A DNA stretch of 64,000 bases from Gnetum montanum. Lineage: Eukaryota > Streptophyta > Gnetopsida > Gnetales > Gnetaceae. Below the pieces are notes generated by a model, which was not told the DNA's origin, searched no databases, and saw nothing but the letters and a program-made list of their open reading frames with translations. The translations under genes and the position numbers were made by a program. Positions 36,410 to 48,350 of this stretch are shown in pieces. How positions within the stretch are numbered: the stretch's first letter is position 1; every line of letters begins with the position of its first letter. The DNA lies in NCBI GenBank assembly GCA_015680685.1, contig MNCI01027262.1, positions 1,854,733 through 1,918,732 on the forward strand. The letters are read 5' to 3'.

Positions 36410-38684
36410 TAGAAATACTAAATTCAACCACAATGGTAAAAACCCAAATCGTGGGGGACGCCACCATCAAACTAGTCACACCCTTCCTACAATCTGAACC
36501 CAAACGCTTATTATGTTCAACATCTTGTTTCCCCAGCTAGGTAAACATCCTCTATCTCACCACATCATTATCATTCTCCTACATACTATCAACCCATGTC
36601 CTCTCCAACAAGATCACCATCTCATGTTTCTTATACTTCTTCTTACCTTCAATATTCTCATCCTTTACCTTCTTTTACATCGCCACCAATAGTACTAGAA
36701 GGTTTTGCACCATAGCATCAACCCACAAACATTACTTGTGCTACTACTATCAACCACAGTGGGAATCCTTCACAACTTCAAAAATGTTCTTTCGTTAGGC
36801 ATGACCATAGGAAGAAATAGCATGATTCTGAAACTAATGCATCAACCAACTCAGCACAAGTCCAGTGCTATGATGCACCTTCTCCTTCGAACTCAACACC
36901 TCCTGCTACCTTAACAGGGCCACCACTCTATACTCCAACTACCAGGTGGTCCAATGAATATAACCACATAGGAAGACATATCGATCCTTGCATACCAACT
37001 TACAGTCATGGGTGCCATAGTGGGTTAGCTCCTTATCACATGACCACATCTTATAATTTGTCCCACTATGCCTACTATAATCAAGTGTTTGCACCCCAAT
37101 GTGGGTACAGTCCAACCACCACATCAAAAGACACCCAATGGTTTGGATATGATTAGGTCCCAATATTTCAAAAATGCATGGATCCAACCGTTCCATTTAT
37201 TAATTCTCATCATGATCAAAAATTTAAATATGGGGGATATCTCCCATTTTAACAAATATAATTAATAAATGTTTTTCCTTTTCTTTAAGTTTACAATTTC
37301 TTGTTTTCCAGTTTTTTTTTCATCTTTCAATTTGTTGTTTCATCTTTTTATTTTTTTTTTATTTTTTTATCTTTTTATGGATAATATCATCTATGAATAA
37401 AACACTCATGTGACCTGTTGGTTGAGGTGTTGTTCTATGCTATCAAGTCTCAAGTGACTAATTATTTGGATAGCAAACCCACAACATCCACCCACCCATT
37501 CTATTAATAAGAGGTTCTACTCTAGGTATGATGATATTCTTGTCATCATGAAAACTTAAGAGTAATTTTGTGCTCATTATGCCTAGAGTGAAAAATGATG
37601 GACTAAGAGGGAATGGCCAGGGTGTGAGATCAAGGGGACTTGTGGATTCTTTTTGGTGACATGTATAGGTGCTATGATGCAGCCTAGTTGTACTAAGATC
37701 CTTGTAGAGCTAAGGAAAAATGGGAGTAAGAGTAATAAAGGAACTCAATAACAAAACTCAATACTGTTCTGAGGGTTCCACTATAAAGACATGCATCCAT
37801 GCCTAAAGGTTGGCAACTTCTCCAGTTCACTATTGAAAAAAAAATAGAGTTCTAAAGTGGCTAGAAAAAGAAAAGAAGAAAACAAAGAAAACACACATAA
37901 AAAGAGAACATTCCATCAAGAAATTCCAAAACACTCTTCCCTTGGATAAAATGCCAAGTGATCATACACCTCGCTGTCATGGTGCTCTTATGGTTGTCCA
38001 TCATTGGATGAAACAACGCAATGTCACTAATTGGAATAATGGACTTGGTCTTGATTTCAGAGCAATGGGCTAATGACACATTAATCAAATCCTACACTCA
38101 GGATTCATTATGCCCTAGGTTACTTACCTCATGTCCCAATATCTGCAATCCATTCTATGATTCGTTTCATCTCACTGTCTAAGTATTTATAACTTGTGTC
38201 TTGTGTGGCATAGAACTCATACCTCATCATGGCGGTGTTGAACATGTGTATGTTTTATTGCATTGGTGTAGATTACATTTAACCCTTCTAGTGCCTATAG
38301 ATATTTTAAGGTGTGGTTACGCAAGGGCATTATAGGTTGGAACCTACTTTGGGGAGGACCCACTTGCATGAATTTTGTAATTTGTACTTGTTCCACACCA
38401 CCACATCATTTTATACCCTCCGAGTACTTCATTACCAAATCTATTCTTTTCTTTATCATCATTTTATCAAACATTCCTCAAAGCCATTACATGTCCTCTT
38501 ATGTGTCACCTAAACAAATTAGGTCTGACATTAAACTTTTAGGAAAACTTCCTTGAAAAACTTTCTAACTCTAAAATCACACTAAGTAAAGAATTCAACA
38601 TTTATTAAAGGTAATGAGTAAGGTATGAAATAATTGAACTTCTTTCAATAACCTTACTAATAATTGATCTTTGTGTGATTATAG
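36410..38684 (+). other. Gypsy III gag tail and spacer; pol deleted
   Basis: 36430-37200 translates to the Pro/His/Tyr/Gln-rich gag tail seen in gypsy V, with stops. At about 37210-37260 the text jumps to the post-pol equivalent ('atgggggatatctcc'; compare 48440). Protease, RT, RNase H and integrase are all absent. The conserved block (TTTGGGGAGGACCCACTT) is at 38341-38369. A TACTAAT plus acceptor-like TGTGATTATAG ends at 38684, followed by ATGGCCCC. Confidence 0.75.
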
Positions 38685-38734
38685 ATGGCCCCTAAAAGAG
38701 GACAACAAGGAGGACCTTCTCAAGGTGCAACTAA
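38685..38734 (+). pseudogene. First codons of ORF X in gypsy III
   Basis: ATG 38685 encodes MAPKRGQQGGPSQGATK, matching the ORF X N-terminus of gypsy IV (IAPKCSQQKSATQGGAK). After about 17 codons it runs straight into the inverted LTR, so the rest of ORF X is missing. Confidence 0.7.
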
Positions 38735-39671
38735 GTTGCGAGGTACCCCTACAGTCAACCATACGAATACAGGCGTGTATGCATGATCTGGTCAAACTCT
38801 ACAGATGGACTAGTTGTTGTATCTAGATAGTTACAAGTTGATCACAATTCACTATCTTCCCACCTAGACTAGTATTTTCTTTGTCACATATGGTTTAGTC
38901 TAGAGTGAGGTGTATGGTATGATCCTAAACTAGTGCTACTTTTAGAGGCAATGGAAAATAACTTTGTTTTAAGCTAAGAGGGAGTGGTAGAGGAGAATCT
39001 AAGCTAGCCTAAGTGCGATGAGTATCTATCCTTAATCATTGGTACACATATTAGACCTCGTGTACTACTTCTAGGATTACCAAGCGTATATTACTTGAGC
39101 TCTCCTAGATATGCTACTAGGTTACCAAGTAGTCACACTTAAATGCTTGTGATTAAGTCATACTCATTCCATGTTTAATAACAAGGATAGTGAATGAGGG
39201 TAAAGGAAGAGTAATTAGGAAATGATAAATAAAAATAACAATTAAATAATTAAAACTAAGTGAATGCTGCAATGATGAAGTAATCTTGATCTTTATTGCC
39301 AGTCATGTGCATGTCCAAGTACATCACACTCAAATAAAGATTTTGTACAATTACAATCATCACACTACAGGCATGCACTAAGGAAAGGGTTGAGATGAAC
39401 TAAAAATGAATAAAAAGACTCTACTCTAACACTAGCTTACTTCCCCTTCCTGTGTGCCTAAATGTGGTATTTATAGGCTTACACAGGAACGATGATATCA
39501 TGTATCCAATATCATTATCTAGGCTACAATATCTCCTACCCAATGTCAAGGGTCTAATAGTAGCACTTGGTTATCAAGGGTCTGATATTAGCACTTGGTT
39601 ATCAAGGGTTCAATATCAACACCTAGTTACCAAGGGTCCAATATCAGCACCTGACAAACTAGGATTCATCA
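38735..39671 (-). repeat. Gypsy III right LTR (minus orientation)
   Basis: It aligns as the reverse complement of the left LTR, about 90% by eye. The inner end begins GCGAGGTACCCC and lacks the terminal TGATGAGTG. The outer end is GATTCATCA, directly followed by AATGT. About four 28-bp U3 repeats lie at 39544-39653. Confidence 0.85.
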
Positions 39672-39676
39672 AATGT

Positions 39677-40470
39677 GTTGCTTGGAGACCTTCCCTTTCA
39701 ACACATAATTAGAAAAATTTAGAGCATATTCAAAAATAGTTTCTTGTATGTGAATTTCAAGTAAAAATATATACTTCTTATGATATCTTACTTTTAGAAG
39801 TAGATTTTCTTCCTCTTGAAGTTGAATCCCTTTGTCAATTTATTGCTTATACTCAAAAGTTAACTTACATGGAGGAAGTTAATGATGGTAAGGAGATAAT
39901 GAATGCTACACAAGAAAATGAATGGTTGCATCAAGGAAAATTAAAGCTTCAATCATGGAATATTGTAATAAAGGATCTTTCGTTAAACAAAAGGCTCTTT
40001 GAAAAAATTATAAAAGAAAAAGTCTTGGCTAAACTTTGGTTGAACACACTAGGGAAAAGCATTTTTATTTACATTTTGTTAGAGGTTTGTTATCTAGTAC
40101 TTAAGGGTATATATCCTTAGCTATTCCTATTCATTTAACAAATCAAATTGCTAGAGTAAGAATGAGCTCTCATCATCTTCTTATTGAGACATGTGATTGG
40201 ATCAATTTTCCAAGAGAAGAGTATATTTGTATATTATGTAAATAAAGCATACAGGATGAAGAACATATATATATTTTTTATTTTATCCATCTTTGACTCA
40301 CATTTGATGAAATCATACTATTAATTATAATCTACTAATTACTTTCTTTCAAATTAACCCTATCTACTTAGGGCATTACATCAATGATGTTTTCAAATTT
40401 CTTCAAAAATATGTTAAGGCTTTGTAACAATCCAAAAAATCCTTTGTGATTTCTTGAATATAATAAAAAT
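39677..40470 (+). pseudogene. LINE reverse transcriptase, piece 3 of 3 (C-terminal end)
   Basis: The piece resumes after the gypsy III duplication. Joined in register to piece 2, it runs CLETFPFNT, HIQKxFLVCEFQVK and YDILLLEVDFLPLEVESLCQFIAYTQKL. Near 40150-40290 a C-terminal segment reads ETCDWINFPREEYICILCK, then IQDEEHIYIFY, a cysteine/histidine cluster typical of LINE RT ends. The 3' end lies near 40440-40470, with a 'aatataataaaaat' stretch. Interrupted by stops. Confidence 0.7.
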
Positions 40471-41008
40471 TTCCAGTTTCCATATATATATTTGGAAGGG
40501 GGTTATTATAATTATGATATAATTGTAATATAGGTACATTCCAAGATATCTAGTCTAATTAAAATTTTATAACATTGCCCATCAGAATCAAACCCAAGAC
40601 TTGGAGCTTTCAAATCAAAAGTCTTACCACTAGGCTAATACCTCATTGTTTATACCATATATTTCCATTTTTCTCTAGCTAATTCTTAATTCTATTAATG
40701 GGGTCCTTTTCTAATATGTGATATATTGGGAGACAAAGATGGGTAGCATTGTTGGAACCATAAATAGATAACTAGATGTAATCCCTTAATATATAGCAAA
40801 CATGAAACTTTTGTAGAACTTTATCACTCAACATTATCTAGTAGAATGAAACCCCTAATTTTGAGTTTCTAGGGTGGTTTTGGAAAACAAAACAATTTGA
40901 CTATAATCACATCCTAAGGCACATAGGTAATATGATATTTTATAAGAATTATACTGGAATGTAATGTTGTTTGATTAAGATATCCATTAGGATTGAATTT
41001 GTGACTTG
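40471..41008. other. Spacer between LINE and gypsy V, no gene
   Basis: AT-rich. It contains a phrase 'taccactaggctaatacctca' (40623-40644) that recurs at 51396-51414, beyond gypsy V, so both are part of the same older flanking repeat. No coding region supported. Confidence 0.5.
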
Positions 41009-41013
41009 CACGT

Positions 41014-42088
41014 TGATGAGAGTGGTTACTCTAGTGGTTAGTCTAATAGATATTCTAATTATTAGAGCAGTTACTCTAGTAGTTTATTCTAATTATTAGA
41101 GCAATTACTCTAGCGGTTTATTCTAATTATTAGAGAGGTTACTCTAGCAGTTATTTTAGCAGTTATTCTAATTATTATTAGAGCAGTTACTCTAGTAGTT
41201 TATTCTAATTATTAGAGTAATTACTTTAGCAGTTTATTCTAATTATTAGAGAGGTTACTCTAGCGGTTATTTTAACAGTTATTCTAATTATTAGAGTGGT
41301 TACTCTAATAATTAGAGTAGTTGCTCCCAAGCCTATAAATACAGTGCCCATACACACAATTGAAAAGAAGTCTTTTAGCAGTCAAGTAGTGAAACTCTTG
41401 TAGTCTATTTGAAAGTTAGAGTATTTTCCAAGTGCCTGCAATAGGAGGTCTAAGTGTGGATGGATCTTTATTTGAGAATTCTGTACCTGAGCACACCTTG
41501 TGTACGGCAATAAAGACGAGCTCTTCGATTCATCCTTGCATCACTTGAGATTTTTTTTTTTACAAATTTATTTTATTTTATTTTCTTATGCATTTATTTT
41601 ATGCACTTTACGTTTTTGTTATTAGCACAACAATTCATTTTGATCAATTAAGAAAATCATTAAATTACACAAGAACTACCATTTCAAGCATGTGTGTAAC
41701 GCTTGGTAACCCAGTAACCATTAGCATTTGGTGATCCTAGCAGTGTTACACTTTTTCAAGATGTGTACAACAAGTGGGAATGGATGCTGGTGTTAGGGTT
41801 AGTTAGAACTTAGTTAATGAGTAGTTAAGTTAAATTATTCACTTAGTTACCTCTCTCCTTCCCTACTAGTGTAGGACATAAAAACATAAAAGCTATAAAA
41901 ATCATATGCCTCAAGCTTACTTAATCATACAATCATGAAATACAGGTAAGCTTGGGAAGACAACGATCAACCAACCCATCCTTGTTCCACAAGGACACAT
42001 AAATACTTAGTCCTTAAAATTCAACCGTATTATGTGTGAAAGGCTCGTATTCGTATGGTTGAGCATAGGGGTACCTCACCGCTCATCA
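41014..42088 (+). repeat. Gypsy V 5' LTR
   Basis: 1075 bp, TGATGAGAGTGG to CGCTCATCA. U3 (41022-41325) is built of about eight imperfect ~36-bp units around GTTACTCTAG and TTCTAATTATTAGAG. TATA box CCTATAAATACAG at about 41332; AATAAAGACGAG polyadenylation-like signal at about 41510. Confidence 0.92.
41022..41325 (+). repeat. U3 tandem repeats of gypsy V 5' LTR
   Basis: Imperfect ~36-bp units. A larger block of about 110 bases is itself duplicated (around 41077-41172 and 41178-41290). The 3' LTR has only about half as many units (50401-50535), which accounts for the 158-bp LTR length difference. Confidence 0.85.
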
Positions 42089-42107
42089 TTGGTGTCATTG
42101 CTAGGGA
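42089..42107 (+). promoter_or_regulatory. Gypsy V primer-binding site
   Basis: TGGTGTCATTGCTAGGGA after the LTR is a decayed tRNA-Asp-type site. Confidence 0.75.
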
Positions 42108-42224
42108 CTTAGTTGTTTATGCACTAATTAGAACATAGAAAATCATTCACATCATTGGAACGAACATTTAGGATTGATTGAGAAAATAATAAACAAGAGT
42201 ACATTACACACTGAATAGACAAGT

Positions 42225-44740
42225 ATGTCTCCTTCTTCATATGAAAGTGCCTCACCGCCTAGGTCTAAAATAGGAAACAATCAATGACATAATACACATG
42301 ATGTTGATCTTCCAGTCCCTCAACAAGTCTGAGTGGTATATATTCATCCCAATGAGTATATATTAGACTTCACCTTTATCCTCCATCAAGATGAACAACT
42401 ACATTGGTGAGACTTAGAAGGTAACATAGTGTTACCTCCCGATCATTTAGTCCCAAACATGATTCTTCGTGCCCTCACATGAATTAGCATGCCACACTTA
42501 TATGCAGAATACATTGTGAAAGACCATGACTAGAGAGAATACTTTCCCATGAAGGCACAACATCGAAGGGATTTGCAATAGGAGAGACATCATAAGTCTT
42601 TGAAGGGTAAGTGGTCGCAGGATGTCCCACATGTATTAAGCGAAAATGAGGGTGGTGAACCTGCCTTAGGTAGTCACCCACACAACGATGTTTCTTCCCT
42701 TGAATTTGGCCAAGGGGTTGTGTATCAGAACCTTCATTCCATTGTTCATAACCTAGGTTCTAATACCCACGATCATAAAGGATCTGAAAAAGGGACACAG
42801 ACACATGATAAAGATAGACATTCTGATAGCAATTGCGATCAAGGCTATGATAGCTGAAGAGGAGGTAGCAAATACCATCATGGTGATGGTTCTTCTTCTT
42901 GTTCACCTTCATCATCTCCTTCACCCTCTCCTTTAGTATCTAGACATAATCATGAAGAAAAAGACCATGGGAATACAGGTAGGCAAATGAGAAGTCATAG
43001 ACGAAATAGCCTGGACAGGGGATGAGGGCACTCTAGAGAATCACAACATAAAAGAAGGGAGAGTAGGGAACAACATAGGCATCATAGATACCATGGACGA
43101 GACGATCATGATGAACTCCTACTCATTACTCAAAGTATGTTAGACATAACTGAGGCTATTAGAATTCCAACAAGACACCAGAAAAATAGTAGGATCAAGA
43201 GATTAGATATAAACAACATCCCACGATTTGAAGGGGGATACAACACTGATCCTCAAAATCATTTACAAGCATTCCATGATGCATGTGCCTTATAGAACAT
43301 AGAGAATGAATGGAAAAAACTTAAGTTATTCCCATGGACACTAGTTAAAGAAGCAGAAAGTTGGTATCGATCCTTAGAACCAAAATCCATTGGTAGGTGG
43401 AGTACCATGTTAGAATTGTTTAACGATAAGTACCAAACGTACTCCCAAGTATCCAACCTATGAAAGAAAATCCAAGGCTAGAAACAAGGAGGACATGAAC
43501 CCTTGAACGCTGCCATGGGCTGATACTATGCACTGTTACATCATTGTCCTAACCATGGTTATTCACAAAGGAATCAACTACGCCATCTCGTAGATGGGCT
43601 TAGGCATGAAATGAGAAGAACCCTTTGGAATTATGCCCAAGGATGACTATCTGAGCTTAGGTCCCATCAAATTCAAAGACTATTGGAGCAAGTTGCTAAG
43701 GAAGAAGGTGAACTATGGAAGAGAGAAAGTATAAAAGAGTATAACTGAGATCCTTCCCTTCAGAAGAGGGGAGTAAGATTTTATGAGGATGAATAAGAAT
43801 CACCACTTGAAGAGATGGTGAATAGGAAAACTTTGTCTATCCAAAAGATAACATCAAAATTTTCAGCAAAGGTAGACCAAATGTGGGATTCCCCAGATAA
43901 TAGATTTCAAATTATTCTTAAAATAGTAGAGGATTCTAGAGGGTAAGGTAGTGAGAAAAGAAAAAAGAGAGGCTGAACATGCATGTAGTAATGGTAAGGG
44001 AAAAGTTGTTATCATTGAAGATGTTGTGGATTCAGAAACAGATAATGATAGTGGATGTAAGATATGTCAATATGACCATCCTAAGAGATGTTGCCTTGTA
44101 ATCTCACATCTGTAGGAGTCTGGGGTGTATGCACTTAACCCATGATTAAACAAAAGGCAAATACCTCAAAGGTTAACTTATCCTCAAGGTAAAACAAGTC
44201 AGTTCCACCAACCCTTAACATATTATCCTAGTGGAACTCCATCACAACTGATTGAGCAATATCAACAGTGGCAACACCCACAATCATGGGGAATGCCACC
44301 ACCAAGGCAACAGTATCCTTACTGATAACCTGACCCGTATGGATATTACATGCAGCAGCCAATCTCCCCACATGACCCTATTGGTCATGTCACTCTTGAA
44401 CCTCACTATCAAGCCTACAAGTATTATGGGACTCCCTCTTCTAGAGGTGATATTATACAAGCATATCATCCTTCTCATTCAACTTAATCTCTTTCACAAA
44501 TAGCTCCACTACCATCTACTCCCATGATGCAAGGTGAAATCTCTACCCAGTCGCAGCAACGTAACATCACGAGGGCTATTAACCGTCAACCTATTGTTGG
44601 CTCTAACAACCACATGAATAAAAGAACTTTCTTTAAAATTAACAGTCCAACCAAGCCCTTGCAATCATAGGTAGCTAATTCCTTAGACGCCTTAGTATCA
44701 ATCAAAATTTTGGAGCTCCCTTCAACCTAATCACCACACT
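42225..44740 (+). pseudogene. Gypsy V gag
   Basis: ATG 42225 gives MSPSSYESASPPRSK. The HPNEYILDFTFILHQDE block is shared with gypsy I and II. A Ser/Pro- and His/Arg-rich middle (42700-43110) precedes the gag core at 43200-43700: RLDINNIPRFEGGYNTDP, NHLQAFHDACAL, LFPWTLVKEAESWYRSLEP and ELFNDKYQTYSQVSNL. An intact zinc knuckle CKICQYDHPKRCC lies at about 44055-44095. The tail is Pro/Gln/Tyr-rich. Single-base changes to stop codons (mostly CAA/CAG-to-TAA/TAG or TGG-to-TGA/TAG types) interrupt it. Confidence 0.82.
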
Positions 44741-44749
44741 CAACGCATA

Positions 44750-47700
44750 CGATCATGCTAACACATGTTGTCACCGATTGAATCAAAGCTAGTCACCTTC
44801 CCAGAAAATTATTTGATCTTGGGAGTCCTCTGATATACTTACAAACTTCTAGAAATGTGTTGTGCAAGGCCTTTTTGGATTCAAGTTCCGGTGTCAAATT
44901 GATTTCTCAAGAAATGTACAAGGCTTGGAACCTGCCTCCATTGAAAAATAGCAACATCCATCTAGAGTTGGCCGACCAGTCCATCACTATCCCATTAGGA
45001 TTGGTGGAAGACATTGTTACCACTGTTTGTGGATGGTCGTACCCAACTAACTTTCTAATGATTTAGGTAAACAACAGTAAGGGGAACTTCCCATTCATAA
45101 TGGAAACAACATGGCTAAGCACCATTGACGCATGCCTAGGAATCCGCAATGTTTCCCTAGAAAATCAAAGGAAAATACATTTGGTAAGATCAAGAAGAAG
45201 AAAGTTCCATGCATTACATATAGTGACACAGGGTGTAATTGCATGCAGAGGTCATGGTTTATGCAAAGTTTAACATTGCCTGCATGTAATTAGTGTGCAT
45301 AAGTGATCAACATACAAAGATGCCTGTATGCAGTAGCCACTCAATAGGAAGGTACCTAGTGGTTGATAGCTGATCAAGAAAGTAGTTCACTCATATGCAT
45401 GGAACGAACTCAGGGTTTGACTTGTGCTTACTTTGATAACATAGATGCATTAGAGCAAGTCCACCACCAACTTCCAAGTCTTAACCTTGAAAATGTCAAG
45501 TGGGAAAACTTGGAAATCCTTAAGAAATTTAAGCAAGAGCCCCTTGAGTTGAAATGATTTTCCATCAATATCGAATACACATTCCTTAAAAATAGAAAAT
45601 CGGTAATTATCAATGCTAAGCTTGCTCCTTAATAGAAAGAAGAATTGCTAAAAGTAATAAATAAATGGTCAGAACTCTTCACTTGGTCATATCCCAAATT
45701 AACTGGAATAGATCCTAGGATATGCCAACATAGAATTTACATTGACCCCTCCATGAAGCCTCAAGGACAACTACAAAGGCAATTGAACCCTAAGCTGAAG
45801 CAAGTAGTTAACGAAGAAAATAAACAACTTCTCAATATTGGGTTCATATATCCAATTACTAATAGCAAATGGGTTAGCCCCTTAGTTATTCTGCCTAGAA
45901 AGGGAGGCAAATGGAGGGTGTGCATAGATTTAAGGCTACTAAATATGGCAACATTCAAAGATCACTTTCCATTTCCATTTGTCAACCAAGTCTTAGACAC
46001 CATTGCAGGGCATCACTATTATAGTTTTCTAGATGGATATAGCGGATATAACCAAATACAAATAGCCCTAGAGGACCAAGCCAAGAATACGTGCACCAGT
46101 CCTTGGGGAATGTTCACATACAAACAGATGTCGTTTGGATTGTGCAATGCCCCTACAACATTTCAACAACTAGTTCTAAGAATATTCCAATAGCAAATAG
46201 GGAATGTCATGGAGGTTTTTATGGACAACTTCTCCACTTATGGAGCAAACTTTGATCAAGCCTTGGACCGATTGGAGAAAGTGTTAAAAAGATGTGTAAA
46301 AACCAATTTGAGGCTTAACTAGCAGAAAAGCCATTTGATGGTCCAAGAAGGCATAGTACTAGGGTACAAAATCTCACATACAAGGATAGAGGTAGACCCC
46401 GAGAAAATCAAAGTTATCTAAGGAATTACCTATCAACTGGAAACTGTCAAAGATATTCAATCATTCCTTGGACACAATGGCTACTATAGGAGATTTATTG
46501 AGAACTTTTCAAAGGTTTCCAAACCATTGGCGGAATTAACAAAAAAGGATGCACCTTTTGAATGGACAAAGGAATGCAAACTAACTTTCCAAACTTGAAA
46601 GCAAAAGCTAGTGGAAACACCCATTCTACAAGCACCTAATTGGTTCAAACCATTCCATATCATGAATGATGTGTCCAACTATGCCTTAGGAGCCATACTT
46701 ACATAGTTAGATGACCAAAAGCATCCTTACTACATCCACTATGCAAGTAGAAGTATCGCTGGTGCACAACTTAACTACACTACCACAAAGAAAGAATTAA
46801 TGGTTGTAGTGTTTTCACAAGAAAAGTTTAGACACTATATATTGGGATATAAAGTATATATACAGATAGATCATAGTGCAATCTGGTGCCTCATGAATAA
46901 GCCAATGGTAAGCCCTCGTATCATATGATGGCCTGTAATCTTACAAGAGTTCAATCTTACGATGATCAATTGTAAAGGCACCGAGAACGTAGTTGTTGAT
47001 CATTTATCTCAGTTGCGATGGAACAACAATGAGGATGAGTATCCAATTTTTGATTATTTCCTTGATAAATTCCTCTTTGCAGGTGTAGTGAATAATCAAT
47101 CACCCATGGAGACAAACTAGTAAAGTAGCATTCTTACCTATCTCCTCATCCAACAAACACCACAAGAGTTAAACCTTAAGAAGAAACAACAATTTCTTCA
47201 CTAAGCCAAGTACTTTATGGAAATCAATGGGAAACTTTACAAAGTCTGTCCCAATGTCTTGGTTTGATGGTGTGTTCCTAATATAGATCAACTATGAGTT
47301 CTCCAAGATGCTCATGAGGGTCCTTGTGGGGGTCATTACGCTAGGAGATGAACAACCATCAAGATCTTTCTTGTAGGATATTATTGGCCTACATTGTTTC
47401 AGGACGCCCATCAATTCATCCAATCTTGTGAGCACTATGAATGTGATAGAGGAATGACTGCTAGAATGGAGGATCTGCAACAATGGATCTAACCATTAGA
47501 ACCCTTTGACATTTGGGGAATTTATTTTATGGGGCCAATTACACCAATGTCTAATGGAAAATCCTATATCATTATTGCTATTGATTACCTAACTAAATGG
47601 GCAGAAGCAGCTGCTATTAAGGATTGTACATCATCTACAGCTACACGATTTGTTTAACAACAAATCATAAATAGGTTTGGTGTGCCTCGTGCACTTATTT

Positions 47701-48350
47701 CAGACAATGGTACCCACTTCACAGGTGCAACTTTTTAGAAATTAATGTAACACTTAGGGGTTGAGCATAAATTGACTACAATATACCACCCCTAAGCAAA
47801 TAGTTAAGTAGAAGTCACCAATAGGGAGATTACAAAGATATTGACAAGAACTGTTAGCAATTTTAGGTGAGACTGGAGCACTAAACAAAATGATGCTCTT
47901 TGGGCATACCACTCCACATGGAAACTCCGTACAAGCTACTCTCCCTATGAGTTAGTGTATGGTAAATTACCAATGCTTCCCATTCAAACTGAGCTCTGTA
48001 TACTATCCATGACATGTGACCTCAACCTTGACCTTGATCTAGCATAGAAAAAATGATTAGTAATCCTTAACTTACTAGATGAAAACCGATTAGCTACCCT
48101 GTCATCTAATGAATTTCACAAGGCCTTCAATAAACAATGTCATGACCTAAGAATTAGGAAAGTTAAATATCAGCCAGGAGATAAGGTTCTCTATAGGAAT
48201 TCCACGCATGTGTCACAACATACTAAATTTTAAAAATTGTGGGAAGGACCTTATATTATTTATGCAATTTTTCCTTCAGGGGCCATGACAATATACAAAC
48301 ATGAGAGTTTGGATAAGAAACCTTTGGTCAACGTGCAACAAACCAAACCT
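44750..48350 (+). pseudogene. Gypsy V pol (protease, RT, RNase H, integrase)
   Basis: The protease region (44855-45150) reads VLCKAFLDSSSGVKLISQEMYK then LADQSITIPLGLVEDI; the usual D-S/T-G is DSS. RT opens for 182 codons (45645-46193) with WVSPLVILPRKGGKWRVCIDLR, FLDGYSGYNQIQIALEDQ and MSFGLCNAPTTFQ. It continues past a stop to VFMDNFSTYG, where one catalytic Asp is Asn. RNase H about 46660-47010 (YALGAILT, YIHYASRSI). Integrase 47150-48350 includes an HHxCC-type remnant, [37 protein letters not shown] and YHPxANSxVEVTNREI. Its C-terminal domain contains KLWEGPYIIY. Dead by stops, but domain order is complete. Confidence 0.9.

Larger units (their letters stand above)
34168..39671 (+). mobile_element. 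Gypsy III: gag-only element with inverted LTRs
   Basis: The element is flanked by a perfect AATGT duplication (34163-34167 and 39672-39676). The left LTR is in plus orientation. The right LTR (38735-39671) is its reverse complement, so both outer ends are U3 ends (TGATGAATC...GATTCATCA). Between them are a primer site, gag, a post-pol spacer with no pol, and the first codons of ORF X. It is non-autonomous, and its internal half and right LTR are in abnormal orientation to each other. Confidence 0.85.

Noticed and set aside
40623..40644. tRNA gene or tRNA-derived SINE at 'taccactaggctaatacctca'
   Set aside because: No cloverleaf arms or A/B box pair could be found. The phrase simply recurs at 51396-51414 in the flank of gypsy V.
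41022..41325. CRISPR-like or satellite array
   Set aside because: The imperfect ~36-bp units lie in the U3 of an LTR upstream of a TATA box, recur in the partner LTR, and there are no unique spacers.
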